Assembly (NCBI GenBank): GCA_946803715.1
Contig: CAMPET010000002.1
Location: forward strand, 1,090,436 to 1,146,394
Length of the DNA stretch: 55,959 nucleotides
Direction: 5' to 3'
DNA from: Beroe ovata
Lineage: Eukaryota; Ctenophora; Nuda; Beroida; Beroidae
In this document: positions 39,501 to 46,681 of the stretch, piece by piece
Numbering within the stretch: the first letter of the stretch is position 1
Layout: the number at the start of each line of letters is the position of its first letter
Program-made: the position numbers and the translations under genes
Notes under the pieces: model-generated
Database searches by the model: none
What the model was told of the DNA's origin: nothing
What the model saw: the letters and a program-made list of their open reading frames with translations, nothing else

Positions 39501-40611
39501 CAAGTTCACATTTCCCTGCAAAGAATAACATTGAGTTGAAATTTATCCAAGAAATTTAAACATATTTTCTCTTAATTTGCCAAGTTGTATAGCAAGAACT
39601 CACTTGAGAGGAAAACTTCCTCAGGCAACTCCCCATGGCTTTTGAGGTGAGAATCATTTCCTCAGTGTGAGAACTTTCATCTGAGAAAAACTTCTGAATT
39701 TCATGAGAGGCATCTGACATTGAGTTCTCACTGCTGGTCCATATTGAGAGTTCCCTGTTATTCAGAGCAGCATGGGTGTTAGGCCACTGGTTGAGGTATT
39801 GAAGGAGTGTTCGCATACCATTGCTATGTACTTGAGTTATTTTCAGAGGGATGATATGGCTTTTGACCAAGACTTTTTGAAGAATGTTTTCAAGGTCCTG
39901 CTGGAATTTTCTGACATCAGGTTCTAATCCAATTGCAGTGAAAGATTTCTTTTCCATTCCATGAGGCAAGTTATGTATTATTTTTATCTGAAATCATAGA
40001 AATGGTGAATCAATCACTGATTAAGTGTAAAAAGTCACATTTTGACCAAATCAATATCAGGCTCTTGTAATGACTGAAAGCACTAACCCTGTTGCTTCTG
40101 CTGATTTGATTAAGAACATTTTTAGCAGAAAACATTTGGAGTATGTTTCCAATGCCTGCTTCAATGTCAAATGAAAACACTTTCACACAACCAAGCATAT
40201 TTTCAAGAACAGCTTTCTGATAAGCTTGGTCTTTTTCAATGAGAATTCCATTCTCTGTAAATTTCAATTTTTGACTGGAACAAACATGAAACAAATTCTG
40301 TTCAATAAGAAATTTGATCTTCTCTCTCTGATGTTTGCTCAAGCACACTTCATGCATATTTGAAGCCAAGACTTGATCTGATGTTTCACTCGAGCTTCCC
40401 TTAGTTGCCACATTTATGAGACTCCTTGAGAGGAGATCCTGAAAAACGAATTAAAAATGTCTAACATAATGTATGACATGATATGATTGTAAGCTAATAT
40501 CTTTACTTCTTGAATGATTTCTGAAAATACACTTGATGAATTACTCACAAGTCTTGAAGCTTTCAAGAGGTTTTGGAGAATAGCTGCTTTTGAAGAATAT
40601 GGATGCCACAT
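26880..40611 (-). CDS. Large protein of tandem KH-like repeats (unnamed, about 1,460 residues)
   Basis: Twenty-four exons join in phase: 40507-40611 (ATG), 40088-40438, 39604-39987, 39426-39515, 39235-39326, 38886-39111, 38585-38776, 38243-38437, 37920-38114, 34334-34540, 33964-34155, 33606-33845, 33339-33524, 33015-33098, 32694-32921, 32487-32615, 32251-32408, 32094-32175, 31847-31989, 31439-31590, 30859-30995, 30432-30641, 28287-28478 and 26880-27101 (TAG). A unit recurs at least 14 times: a strand, then G-x4-hydrophobic-x2-A-x3-I, as in [69 protein letters not shown] and [13 protein letters not shown]. This is the second strand-helix hairpin of KH domains in vigilin- and PARP14-type arrays. 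The product is probably a nucleic-acid-binding scaffold (inference). No macrodomain, ADP-ribosyltransferase or WWE domain was seen. Exon 13 uses a GC donor (AAG|GCAAGT). Exons 21-22 also occur as a second copy (29126-29262, 28682-28891), probably an assembly duplicate. One gene is assumed across the 3.4-kb intron holding the raftlin gene; two genes remain possible. Confidence 0.65.
27290..28286. repeat. About 1 kb of CA/CACAGA microsatellite in the last KH-gene intron
   Basis: Nearly uninterrupted ACACAC/ACACAGAC/ATACAC repeats, with a perfect (AC)n core at 27484-27533 and an ACACCCAATCGC sub-array at 27848-27905. All long open frames in it are repeat readings. Confidence 0.92.
28445..29690 (-). 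repeat. Duplicated segment, copy A (KH-gene exons 21-23)
   Basis: About 1.2 kb nearly identical to 30186-31387, with scattered substitutions and small indels. It contains complete exons 21 (29126-29262), 22 (28682-28891) and 23 (from 28478). It has diverged most in the intron near 29540-29600. It ends where the inverted-repeat element 29685-30102 begins; copy B continues there without the element. Confidence 0.85.
29685..30102. mobile_element. 418-bp element with about 120-bp terminal inverted repeats
   Basis: The left arm (29685-29806) begins ATATTATAGTCAAAAACAAT. The right arm (29981-30102) is its reverse complement with about ten differences, ending TTGACTATAATAT. The arms enclose about 175 bp without coding capacity. 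It is a MITE or foldback-type insertion in a KH-gene intron. The matching site in copy B of the duplication (around 31383) lacks it. Confidence 0.8.
30185..30185. other. Single-N assembly join
   Basis: Copy B of the duplicated KH-gene segment starts at the next base, inside exon 23, which is therefore truncated in that copy. Confidence 0.85.
30186..31387 (-). repeat. Duplicated segment, copy B (KH-gene exons 21-22 and a stub of 23)
   Basis: Carries exon 21 (30859-30995), exon 22 (30432-30641) and only the first 30-odd bases of exon 23 before the N at 30185. Differences from copy A are allele-like (for example SSAT/SPAT in exon 21; LKEL/HKEV in exon 22). Splicing 22 of this copy (phase 0) to 21 of copy A (phase 1) would break the frame. 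Confidence 0.85.
34501..34956. repeat. Duplicated segment around KH-gene exon 10, copy 1
   Basis: Near-identical to 34958-35412, including the start of exon 10. It ends in the hairpin CCTGTGAATGACGT...ACGTCATTCACAGG (34914-34956), immediately followed by the N at 34957. Confidence 0.8.
34958..35412. repeat. Duplicated segment around KH-gene exon 10, copy 2, with an exon fragment
   Basis: Begins in the middle of exon 10 right after the N, and ends with the same hairpin (about 35370-35412). The exon fragment here, about 34958-35001, has no downstream half and is not counted as coding. Confidence 0.8.
36253..37281 (+). CDS. Raftlin-like protein, N-myristoylated, nested on the opposite strand of the KH-gene intron
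   Basis: 342 residues in one coding exon. I start at ATG 36253 ([13 protein letters not shown]), not the in-frame ATG 36184: a TTTTCCAG acceptor ends at 36240, so the upstream part is probably intron, and MGASSS is a good myristoylation site (Gly2, Ser6). Vertebrate raftlins have Cys3 for palmitoylation; this protein has Ala3 and no Cys near the start. Raftlin-like features are the two-half layout, [13 protein letters not shown] near the front, [22 protein letters not shown], and the end [13 protein letters not shown]...[12 protein letters not shown]. The family supports lipid-raft integrity and receptor uptake at the plasma membrane. The gene lies between KH-gene exons at 34540 and 37920. 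Family assignment rests on motif order and recall, without alignment. Confidence 0.7.
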   Translation: MGASSSTLSEPGSEHSALPTSPYNGNAIPEHKILEVTANVEGTYTGRWSTNVFEQMGQLEQQYSEGFTLDTIFRVPEHESSGPGGSMNVRYLAIVSKPTETEGSWKPKLVDSSLIVDDTLTPGTAMTIKSHGDVLADVFNIINQQAESGGRLARILCTGDVKDAGSHGEKFGVKLLFNMPLHPDPTPRFITLATCTTMKVSINMATAKCSWDPESALTPHLDQGWRLVDVIAPQYECKLSTRQRRYTPHKVTVIFLFEREEKRNDDTTPLFEVSVCTVKTRSKKHLVYHTSKMNLTPLVSNMEKMGWRVVSILDIPEISSSMLSNTVKGAVVAFFQRPLSAL

Positions 40612-40928
40612 TGATCTCAATTAGCAAATCCACTGCAAGAACTTTTCAAAGGTTCAAGCTATCATCATGATGTGTCAACATGAGCTTTATTTTGGAGTGA
40701 ATTAAGACAACCAACATTAAGAATAATCATTTTTCTGTGAATAATAGAGAATTCTTGAAGCTGAACAACAGAACTAACAGAAATGATCTTTGATCCTGTA
40801 GTTTGCAATTAAATTATGAATTAGCTCAGAGAAAAAGAAACTGTAGACAGTTCTACAGTTGTCTATTCTCAATAGATCCTGTCCAAACTTTCATTGGCAC
40901 TTCTTGCTTTGACAATGACAGATAAGAT

Positions 40929-41024
40929 TTGTAGGATTTTACCCTACCGTCGGTGCGCGCGATTTTCAATCCGCCCCTTGTCAGGGTTAAAATACCGCCA
41001 GCAAGGGTAGGGTGAAAACTACAA
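40929..41024 (+). mobile_element. Inverted-repeat element family B, copy 1
   Basis: Ends TTGTAGGATTTTACCCTACC and GGTAGGGTGAAAACTACAA are reverse complements with few mismatches; length 96 bp. Flanked by a direct repeat ATAAGAT (40922-40928 and 41025-41031). Non-coding. Confidence 0.8.
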
Positions 41025-41149
41025 ATAAGATGACATCTTACAACCGCCTGTCTGGCATTGCTAGACTGTGCACTGAATCAGTGAATCACTGATGTGAGCG
41101 ACGATGCGGCTTGCGTCAGTAAGAATATAAATAAGTCTCTCTCTGTCTG

Positions 41150-41280
41150 TTCCCGCGCTGCGTGACGCAAATACTCGGCCGCGCGCGCTGCGCGTCTCCT
41201 TTCTACGACTTTTCACTGTTCTACTCAGTGAACTGAAAATTTCAGTTCACTGAGTAGAACAGGGGCGCGCAACGTCTGCA
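41150..41280 (+). repeat. Palindrome-bearing repeat family C, copy 1
   Basis: Contains CTGCGTGACGCAAATACTCG and CGCGCTGCGCGTCTCC, shared with 53690-53765. In its middle, a perfect inverted repeat of 23 bp on each side of one base (41216-41262) reads CTGTTCTACTCAGTGAACTG outward. Confidence 0.65.
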
Positions 41281-41289
41281 CATCTCTGT

Positions 41290-41403
41290 TTGTCGATCGA
41301 TGATAGACCCTGTCGAGAATTTCTTTGCGCGCGGCGCAAACTTATTCTCAGACGCAAGCTTCGCGGCTTGCATCAGCGGTCTGGTATCGTCCGACCGCGA
41401 CAA
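41290..41403 (+). mobile_element. Inverted-repeat element family A, copy 1
   Basis: Begins TTGTCGATCGATGATAGACC and ends GGTCTGGTATCGTCCGACCGCGACAA. Internally, GAGAATTTC-GCGCG-AAACTTATTCTC forms a second inverted repeat. Flanked by the 8-bp direct repeat ATCTCTGT (41282-41289, 41404-41411). Confidence 0.82.
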
Positions 41404-41409
41404 ATCTCT

Positions 41410-41496
41410 GTCTGAGAATAAGTTTGCGCCACGCGCGGCGCGCGCAAAACCAAATTCTCGACAGGGTCTATATATATCATCGATCGACACGGACAA
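41410..41496 (-). mobile_element. Inverted-repeat element family A, copy 2 (reverse, truncated)
   Basis: Reverse-oriented copy lacking one end (starts CTGAGAATAAGTTTGCGC, ends GATCGACACGGACAA). With copy 1 it forms a large foldback. Confidence 0.7.
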
Positions 41497-41600
41497 GCAA
41501 CCGCTAGCAAGGAGGTATACTTTGAGTAAGATTTTGCTGACCGAATTTTACCTGGCAGTGCAGAATAGAATTATAAAATCTTGATTTCGCGGTGCCGACG

Positions 41601-41709
41601 TTGTCGATCGATGATAGATCCTGTCGAGAATTTCGTTGCGCGCGCGCGCAAACTTATTCTCAGACAGAAGCTTCGCGGCTTGCATCAGCGGTCTAGCATC
41701 GCCAGACAA
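41601..41709 (+). mobile_element. Inverted-repeat element family A, copy 3
   Basis: 109 bp, complete at both ends (TTGTCGATCGATGATAGATC ... GGTCTAGCATCGCCAGACAA), with a perfect 8-bp target duplication TGCCGACG (41593-41600 and 41710-41717). Confidence 0.85.
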
Positions 41710-41784
41710 TGCCGACGGTGTGCTGCATTAGGGTAGAGGGCAATATGTAATCTGATATCTCATGCTTTTTGATTTTCTTTGTTC

Positions 41785-41868
41785 TTGTCGATCGATGATA
41801 GACCCTGTCGTAAATTTCGGCGCAAACTTATTCTCAGCTTGCATCAGCGGTCTAGCATCGCCAGACAA
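41785..41868 (+). mobile_element. Inverted-repeat element family A, copy 4
   Basis: 84 bp, both termini intact, shortened in the GCGCG core. No clear target duplication remains. Confidence 0.75.
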
Positions 41869-41906
41869 ACTGTTTCAAATTCAAAAGCAACTTTAGCTTT
41901 AGTCAA

Positions 41907-43086
41907 ATTGAATTGGGGAAAATGTTAATGAGGCATGACTGATAACTATAAGAAGATGACCAGCGGAAGACTGAGAGATGGATGTCTATGCAGAGAATCG
42001 CAGTCGTTTGGAGTGGAGTGGGGGCAAAGTTGAGGGACTTTAAATTTCCCAAGAGAGTTCGGAGTCGGACTATGATCGTCGGACTATGATCCGCTACAGC
42101 TATCAAAAACCACTATGAAATCGAAATTCAGGCAGGTGACACCTGCATAAAGACCCGCTCAATAATTATAAATGACCAGATGCCTATTACCTATCTAAAT
42201 CGTAATATCAAGGACACTGACAGGACGGTCTGCTGCTGTCCGTTCTAGAAAAACCATCATCCACCCATAACAAAGGTGCGGTGCTCTGATATGGACAGTT
42301 CAACGTATTGTGATGATTGGGGAATTGTAACAAGGGTGATATTCCCACTGTTGAATAGGGCGTCTTGTCGGGAGAATTCACGTAGGAGAAGTAAGAGGGT
42401 TTCCTCCTCGGTGCATTGGGATCCTTCACCACTTCAACATTCGCTGCAAGATCCTCTACTTGTTCCTTCAACTCGTCTTTCGCTTCCTGCAAATAGACGG
42501 AGTTTTTAAAATTTAATGTCTACGAAATAAATTCAAACCTGGAGATTATTTTCTAGTTAGATTTTTTGTCAGTTTTCCGTTTCATAGAACTTCACTAGGA
42601 ATTGCAACAACCCCCTCCATTCTTCCAACTAACCACATCCTCTCTGTAGAAAGCACAACACCGGTAACAACACACTGTCAGAGCCAGGAAAACAGCCACC
42701 CCACCCAGGATTTTAACCACAAGCATGGCAATGTTCACTGTCTCAACTGTAGCAGAACAACTCGTACAATCGGTCATACCAGTACCACTCGAGATGGGTA
42801 TCAGGAGAGGGAGGGTCAGGGGACTGAACATTGCTTCGTCTGCTGAGAGAAATGATGTGATAGGAGGAGAGAGAGAGAGGCCTGTCGTTATCGTAATAGG
42901 GCCGTTTAGAAGAAGATCGAAATTTAGCCCGATTTAACAGTTAATTTGCTATCGATATGAATTATGAGCTGACCACTCCTGGATGATAGCGGAATATACG
43001 TGAAGAAATATCGGCAATTTTACTTGAAGCTGAGGTATATCATGAGACATGAACTGCTGATTGTGTGGTGTATGGGGCCGATATAA
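41907..43086 (-). repeat. Duplicated segment, copy 1 (small membrane-protein gene)
   Basis: Near-identical to 43234-44392 apart from small indels (for example a 23-bp stretch at 43320 only in copy 2, and a GTACCA insertion at 42780 only here). Confidence 0.85.
42208..42831 (-). CDS. Small single-pass membrane protein with Cys-rich juxtamembrane motif, copy 1
   Basis: Two exons: 42634-42831 (ATG at 42831) and 42208-42486 (stop), 158 residues, phase 0 junction. A short lumenal or extracellular N-part (TDCTSCSATVETVN) leads into a transmembrane helix at about residues 33-54 (AMLVVKILGGVAVFLALTV). The Cys cluster CCYRCCAFYRED follows, likely palmitoylated on the cytoplasmic side. Then come a short helical stretch (EAKDELKEQVEDLAANVEVV) and a proline/tyrosine-rich tail with PRRKPSYFSYV and FPNHHNTLNCPYQSTAPLL. 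No domain family recognised. The N-terminus may also act as a signal peptide. A second, nearly identical copy lies at 43533-44150. Confidence 0.6.
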
Positions 43087-43152
43087 TAGGTGCATAGGAT
43101 AAATGATTTGGAACAGGGGGAACAACAAGAATTGACCGTAGGGAATTGCAAT

Positions 43153-43153
43153 N
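43153..43153. other. Single-N assembly join
   Basis: Separates copy 1 of the duplicated small-gene segment from a hairpin element and copy 2. Confidence 0.8.
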
Positions 43154-43233
43154 GGGCCCTTCGGGCCCTTTTTGCTCGCACGTGTAGCACTACCTTAACC
43201 TACAGATGCCGCGAGGGGCTTGCCAGCCCCTTG
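43154..43233 (-). repeat. Multi-hairpin element (GGGCCC-GAA-GGGCCC family), copy 2, partial
   Basis: Inverted relative to 7573-7652: hairpin GGGCCC-TTC-GGGCCC, then TTTTTGCTCGCACG, ACAGATGCCGCG and GGGGCT-TGCC-AGCCCC. It is truncated by the N, and abuts copy 2 of the 1.2-kb duplication. Copy 1 lacks it at the matching point (41906). Confidence 0.72.
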
Positions 43234-44392
43234 ATTGAATTGGGGAAAATGTTAATGAGGCATGACTAATAACTATAAGAAGATGACCAGCGGAAGACTG
43301 AGAGATGGATGTCATTGTCTATCATAGACTCTATGCAGAGAATCGCAGTCGTTTGGAGTGGAGTGGGGGCAAAGTTGAGGGACTTTAAATTTCCCAAGAG
43401 AGTTCGGAGTCGGACTATGATCCGCTACAGCTATCAAAAACCACTATGAAATCGAAATTCAGGCAGGTGACACCTGCATGAGGACCCACTCAATAAATGA
43501 CCAGATGTCTATTACCTATCTAAATCGTAATATCAAGGACACTGACAGGAAGGGTTGTTGCTGTCCGTTCTAGAAAAACCATCATCCACCCATAACAAAG
43601 GTGCGGTGCTCTGATATGGACAGTTCAACGTATTGTGATGATTGGGGAATTGTAACAAGGGTGATATTCCCACTGTTGAATAGGGCGTCTTGTCGGGAGA
43701 ATTCACGTAGGAGAAGTAAGAGGGTTTCCTCCTCGGTGCATTGGGATCCTTCACCACTTCAACATTCGCTGCAAGATCCTCTACTTGTTCCTTCAACTCG
43801 TCTTTCGCTTCCTGCAAATAGACGGAGTTTTTAAAATTTAATGTCTACGAAATAAATTCAAACCTGGAGATTATTTTCTAGTTAGATTTTTTGTCAGTTT
43901 TCCGTTTCATAGAACTTCACTAGGAATTGCAACAACCCCCTCCATTCTTCCAACTAACCACATCCTCTCTGTAGAAAGCACAACACCGGTAACAACACAC
44001 TGTCAGAGCCAGGAAAACAGCCACCCCACCCAGGATTTTAACCACAAGCATGGCAATGTTCACTGTCTCAACTGTAGCAGAACAACTCGTACAATCGGTC
44101 ATACCACTCGAGATGGGGATCAGGAGAGGGAGGGGTAGGGGACTGAACATTGCTTCGTCTGCTGAGAGAAATGATGTGATAGGGGGAGAGAGGCCTGTCG
44201 TTATCGTAATAGGGCCGTTTAGAAGAAGATCGAAATTTAGCCCGATTTAACAGGAAGTTAATTTGCTATCGAAATGACCACTCCTGGATGATAGCGGAAT
44301 GTACGTGAACAAATATCGGTAATTTAACTAATAAAGCTGAGGTATATCATGAGACATGAACTGTTGATTGTGTGGTGTATGGGGCCGATATA
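43234..44392 (-). repeat. Duplicated segment, copy 2 (small membrane-protein gene)
   Basis: Second copy of the 41907-43086 segment. Its right edge is followed by the cloverleaf-like element, absent next to copy 1. Confidence 0.85.
43533..44150 (-). CDS. Small single-pass membrane protein, copy 2 (allele or paralogue)
   Basis: Exons 43959-44150 and 43533-43811, 156 residues. Identical to copy 1 except for loss of two residues (SSGM for SSGTGM), Leu/Thr-to-Pro at residue 6 and S-R to N-N near the C-terminus. Both copies keep intact splice sites and frame. This is expected for alleles placed in tandem by the assembler, or for a recent duplicate. Confidence 0.6.
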
Positions 44393-44398
44393 AAGTAG

Positions 44399-44569
44399 TA
44401 TCCCCGCGGTCTTTCGGGAATATCGAATATCACACGCGCTCGCGCGTGTGATATTACTTTATCCACACGAGGGCTTTAGCCCGAGGAGTGGATATGTATT
44501 TTACAGCACGCAGGGCCCGGAGGGCCCGAGTGTCTGTAAATTTTATATTCCCGGAAGACTGCGGGGATA
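44399..44569. mobile_element. Cloverleaf-like element: outer inverted repeat enclosing three hairpins
   Basis: Outer 25-bp arms TATCCCCGCGGTCTTTCGGG... (44399-44423) and ...CCCGGAAGACTGCGGGGATA (44545-44569) pair with two mismatches. Between them are three hairpins: a perfect 13-bp stem AATATCACACGCG-CTCG-CGCGTGTGATATT (44426-44455); ATCCAC...GTGGAT enclosing GGGC-TTTA-GCCC (44461-44493); and TTTACAG...CTGTAAA enclosing two GGGCCC blocks (44500-44540). Non-coding; the compensated arms argue for selection on, or replication through, the structure. Confidence 0.8.
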
Positions 44570-44810
44570 TGATTTATATCCACGATCGGGAGATTTTCGT
44601 AAGACACACAAAATTTATCAAAATACGATGTATTGTGAGACTGAGCATCAGAAAACTGAATAAAAGTTGCACACAGCATCACAGCAAACTTCATAAACGG
44701 CGATACACAGCACATCTGAGTGATCAGAAAGATGTTATAACAAAAATGGACGTAGGCTGAAGGTGAGAAGCAAATGTGAGAGTCAAATAATGAATGAATC
44801 TGCCAACTGA

Positions 44811-44988
44811 NNNNNNNNNNNNNNNNNNNNNNNNNNNNNNNNNNNNNNNNNNNNNNNNNNNNNNNNNNNNNNNNNNNNNNNNNNNNNNNNNNNNNNNNNN
44901 NNNNNNNNNNNNNNNNNNNNNNNNNNNNNNNNNNNNNNNNNNNNNNNNNNNNNNNNNNNNNNNNNNNNNNNNNNNNNNNNNNNNNNNN
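44811..44988. other. Assembly gap (178 N) abutting a GT microsatellite
   Basis: Run of N followed by (GT)n to 45006. The open frames that cross it are meaningless. Confidence 0.98.
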
Positions 44989-45006
44989 GTGTGTGTGTGT
45001 GTGTGT

Positions 45007-45463
45007 ACTCGAAAAAGAGGGCTATAAAAACGTGTCGAAATGTAAGTGCTGACGACAGCCACTAGATCAAGCGAGCTGCAAGCTTCAAAAGTTACTGAAA
45101 TCAATTCTTCGCGCGATGTCTACTTCTATTTAGCATGTTATACTGTATACGGATGAGGACCAAGATAGTCAACACATTTTACTGAAATTCTTAGGAATTT
45201 AGTGACACGCATCATACATGAAAGTCGGCGTTCTCAAGGAGGCAGTTTGAATCTTCCGATCACACGACATCAATCCGTATAAAAAATAATACCATCCGTA
45301 TTACAAGATCATCGTGAATTAGGTCTTGTAAAAAATATATTCTTCAATGACGGGACATGTTACAGATGTGACTTGACATAGACTTGGTAATCCATTACTA
45401 ATTGAGTCCTCTAAACGCGAAAGCTGACATGTATCATCCTAGAATCTAGACATAGTGCAACAA
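45007..45463. other. 3' flank of the cysteine protease gene
   Basis: AT-rich, no feature recognised apart from ordinary sequence downstream of the protease stop codon. Confidence 0.5.
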
Positions 45464-46681
45464 TTAGATGAGCATCCTCTCTCGCCTCTTCTCTTGTCTG
45501 TCAGCCGCATCCAGAACTGGGAAAGAAATGGATGAGTAGATACCACAATCTCTGACCCCCTGATTCCTCACCCACCAAATGTAGCCATCGTTCCCCCAGT
45601 CATCCCCCCAGCTGTTCTTCACGAACCAATACTTGGAATCGTAACCGACAATGGCCACAGCATGATCTGTCGGCTCCCCCGGGATGCAGTTACTGGTTGT
45701 CGCATCGAATGGGCCACCCTTGTACTTGAAGAAGTCTCCTGGCCCAGTTGAGATGAGTACAGATACTGGGGAGGTAGATGCGACAATCAGCTTGATATGG
45801 GTCTGGTCCGCCATTTGCCGATTCAGCATAGAAACCTTCTTCATACGCAGCTTATTGTCCGCCATCGCATTTCTCGCCCACTTGTCATAGGAACACGAGT
45901 AGAATCCGCCCTCGGCCCGCTCTGGGATCTGTGCCCGATACCCTATCCTACCTGATGCCTTGATCCAGCCCCATGCCACGTACGGCTGACCTCCTGGCAT
46001 GAAACTGTCCCTCCCCTCTCCGTAGAAAACACAATCGGCAAGTTCTTGAGTGGAGAGCTCCTCTAACACTCCATTCCTCTTCTTGATTTGTCCCTCTAGT
46101 GGTGTGACTGCCGAGTATGTCCAGCAGTCTCCCTCCCCCTGTTCCTTCACCGGTGTCACAGCACCCAACGCTCTCCAGTCGTATGTGGGCGGGATAACAA
46201 ATGCTTGAAGCCGTCCTGAGTCGTCTAATTCAGGGAGATCGGGCCTATGACACGCCCTGATGCCACCAGAGTCCGAATTATCGACGTGAGTAATATTTCC
46301 AGCCGTCATAAGCTTCCGTTCCTCAGCTGTTCTGTGTGCCATCAGAGTTATCCACGGAGTCCACTCAATGTCCGGGTTATTTCTCAGCTCCACAATCTCA
46401 AGTAGGAATTGCCTGAAGATGCTCAGTCTCTGTGCGATTTCGTCGTGTCCGTGCCATACATCATGTTTAACTTGGTAGTGAGAGTAGAGATTACTCAGTG
46501 ACGATTCACTACGGAGAGCCTCATCGATCTGAACATCAAGATCAATATGATAGTCCGTCTTACCAGGGTTCCGGTAGGTGAGAGGATCGAATGAGTGGTC
46601 ATACTCGCTGTTCCCTTCAGCTACGTGCCAGGCGGAGAGAAACAGCAAGAGTACAAATGAGGGGGGATGTGGTGCGGCCAT
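45464..46681 (-). CDS. Papain-family (C1A) cysteine protease, intronless, atypical active-site loop
   Basis: 405 residues in one exon. Signal peptide at 1-23 (FVLLLFLSAWHV). I29-type propeptide at about 58-110 with an ERFNIN-like spacing (EIAQRLSIFRQFLLEIVELRN). The mature domain starts near PPTYDWR (164-170). Catalytic residues are all present: Gln181 and Cys186 (VKEQGEGDCWTYSAV), His340 (TDHAVAIVGYD) and Asn356 (WFVKNSWGDDWGNDGY). The usual QGxCGSCWAF loop is QGEGDCWTY, so the first loop Cys (papain Cys22) is gone. The GCNGG block after LADC217 is also missing, so its partner (Cys63) is absent too, while the second disulfide (Cys217-Cys263) is kept. It is probably a secreted or lysosomal protease. 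Absence of introns among intron-rich neighbours suggests a retrocopy or intron loss. Confidence 0.88.
   Translation of the reverse strand: MAAPHPPSFVLLLFLSAWHVAEGNSEYDHSFDPLTYRNPGKTDYHIDLDVQIDEALRSESSLSNLYSHYQVKHDVWHGHDEIAQRLSIFRQFLLEIVELRNNPDIEWTPWITLMAHRTAEERKLMTAGNITHVDNSDSGGIRACHRPDLPELDDSGRLQAFVIPPTYDWRALGAVTPVKEQGEGDCWTYSAVTPLEGQIKKRNGVLEELSTQELADCVFYGEGRDSFMPGGQPYVAWGWIKASGRIGYRAQIPERAEGGFYSCSYDKWARNAMADNKLRMKKVSMLNRQMADQTHIKLIVASTSPVSVLISTGPGDFFKYKGGPFDATTSNCIPGEPTDHAVAIVGYDSKYWFVKNSWGDDWGNDGYIWWVRNQGVRDCGIYSSISFPVLDAADRQEKRRERMLI

Larger units (their letters stand above)
40612..42100. other. Repeat-dense interval upstream of the KH-repeat gene
   Basis: Holds the probable KH-gene promoter next to 40611, inverted-repeat element B (40929-41024), a perfect 47-bp palindrome (41216-41262) and four family-A elements (41290-41868). 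No gene supported. Confidence 0.6.

Noticed and set aside
40612-40620. Apparent earlier start of the KH gene at 40620
   Set aside because: The codon there is TTG; the first ATG is at 40611.
44724-45104. Frames crossing the N run
   Set aside because: The sequence is unknown there, so the translation is meaningless.
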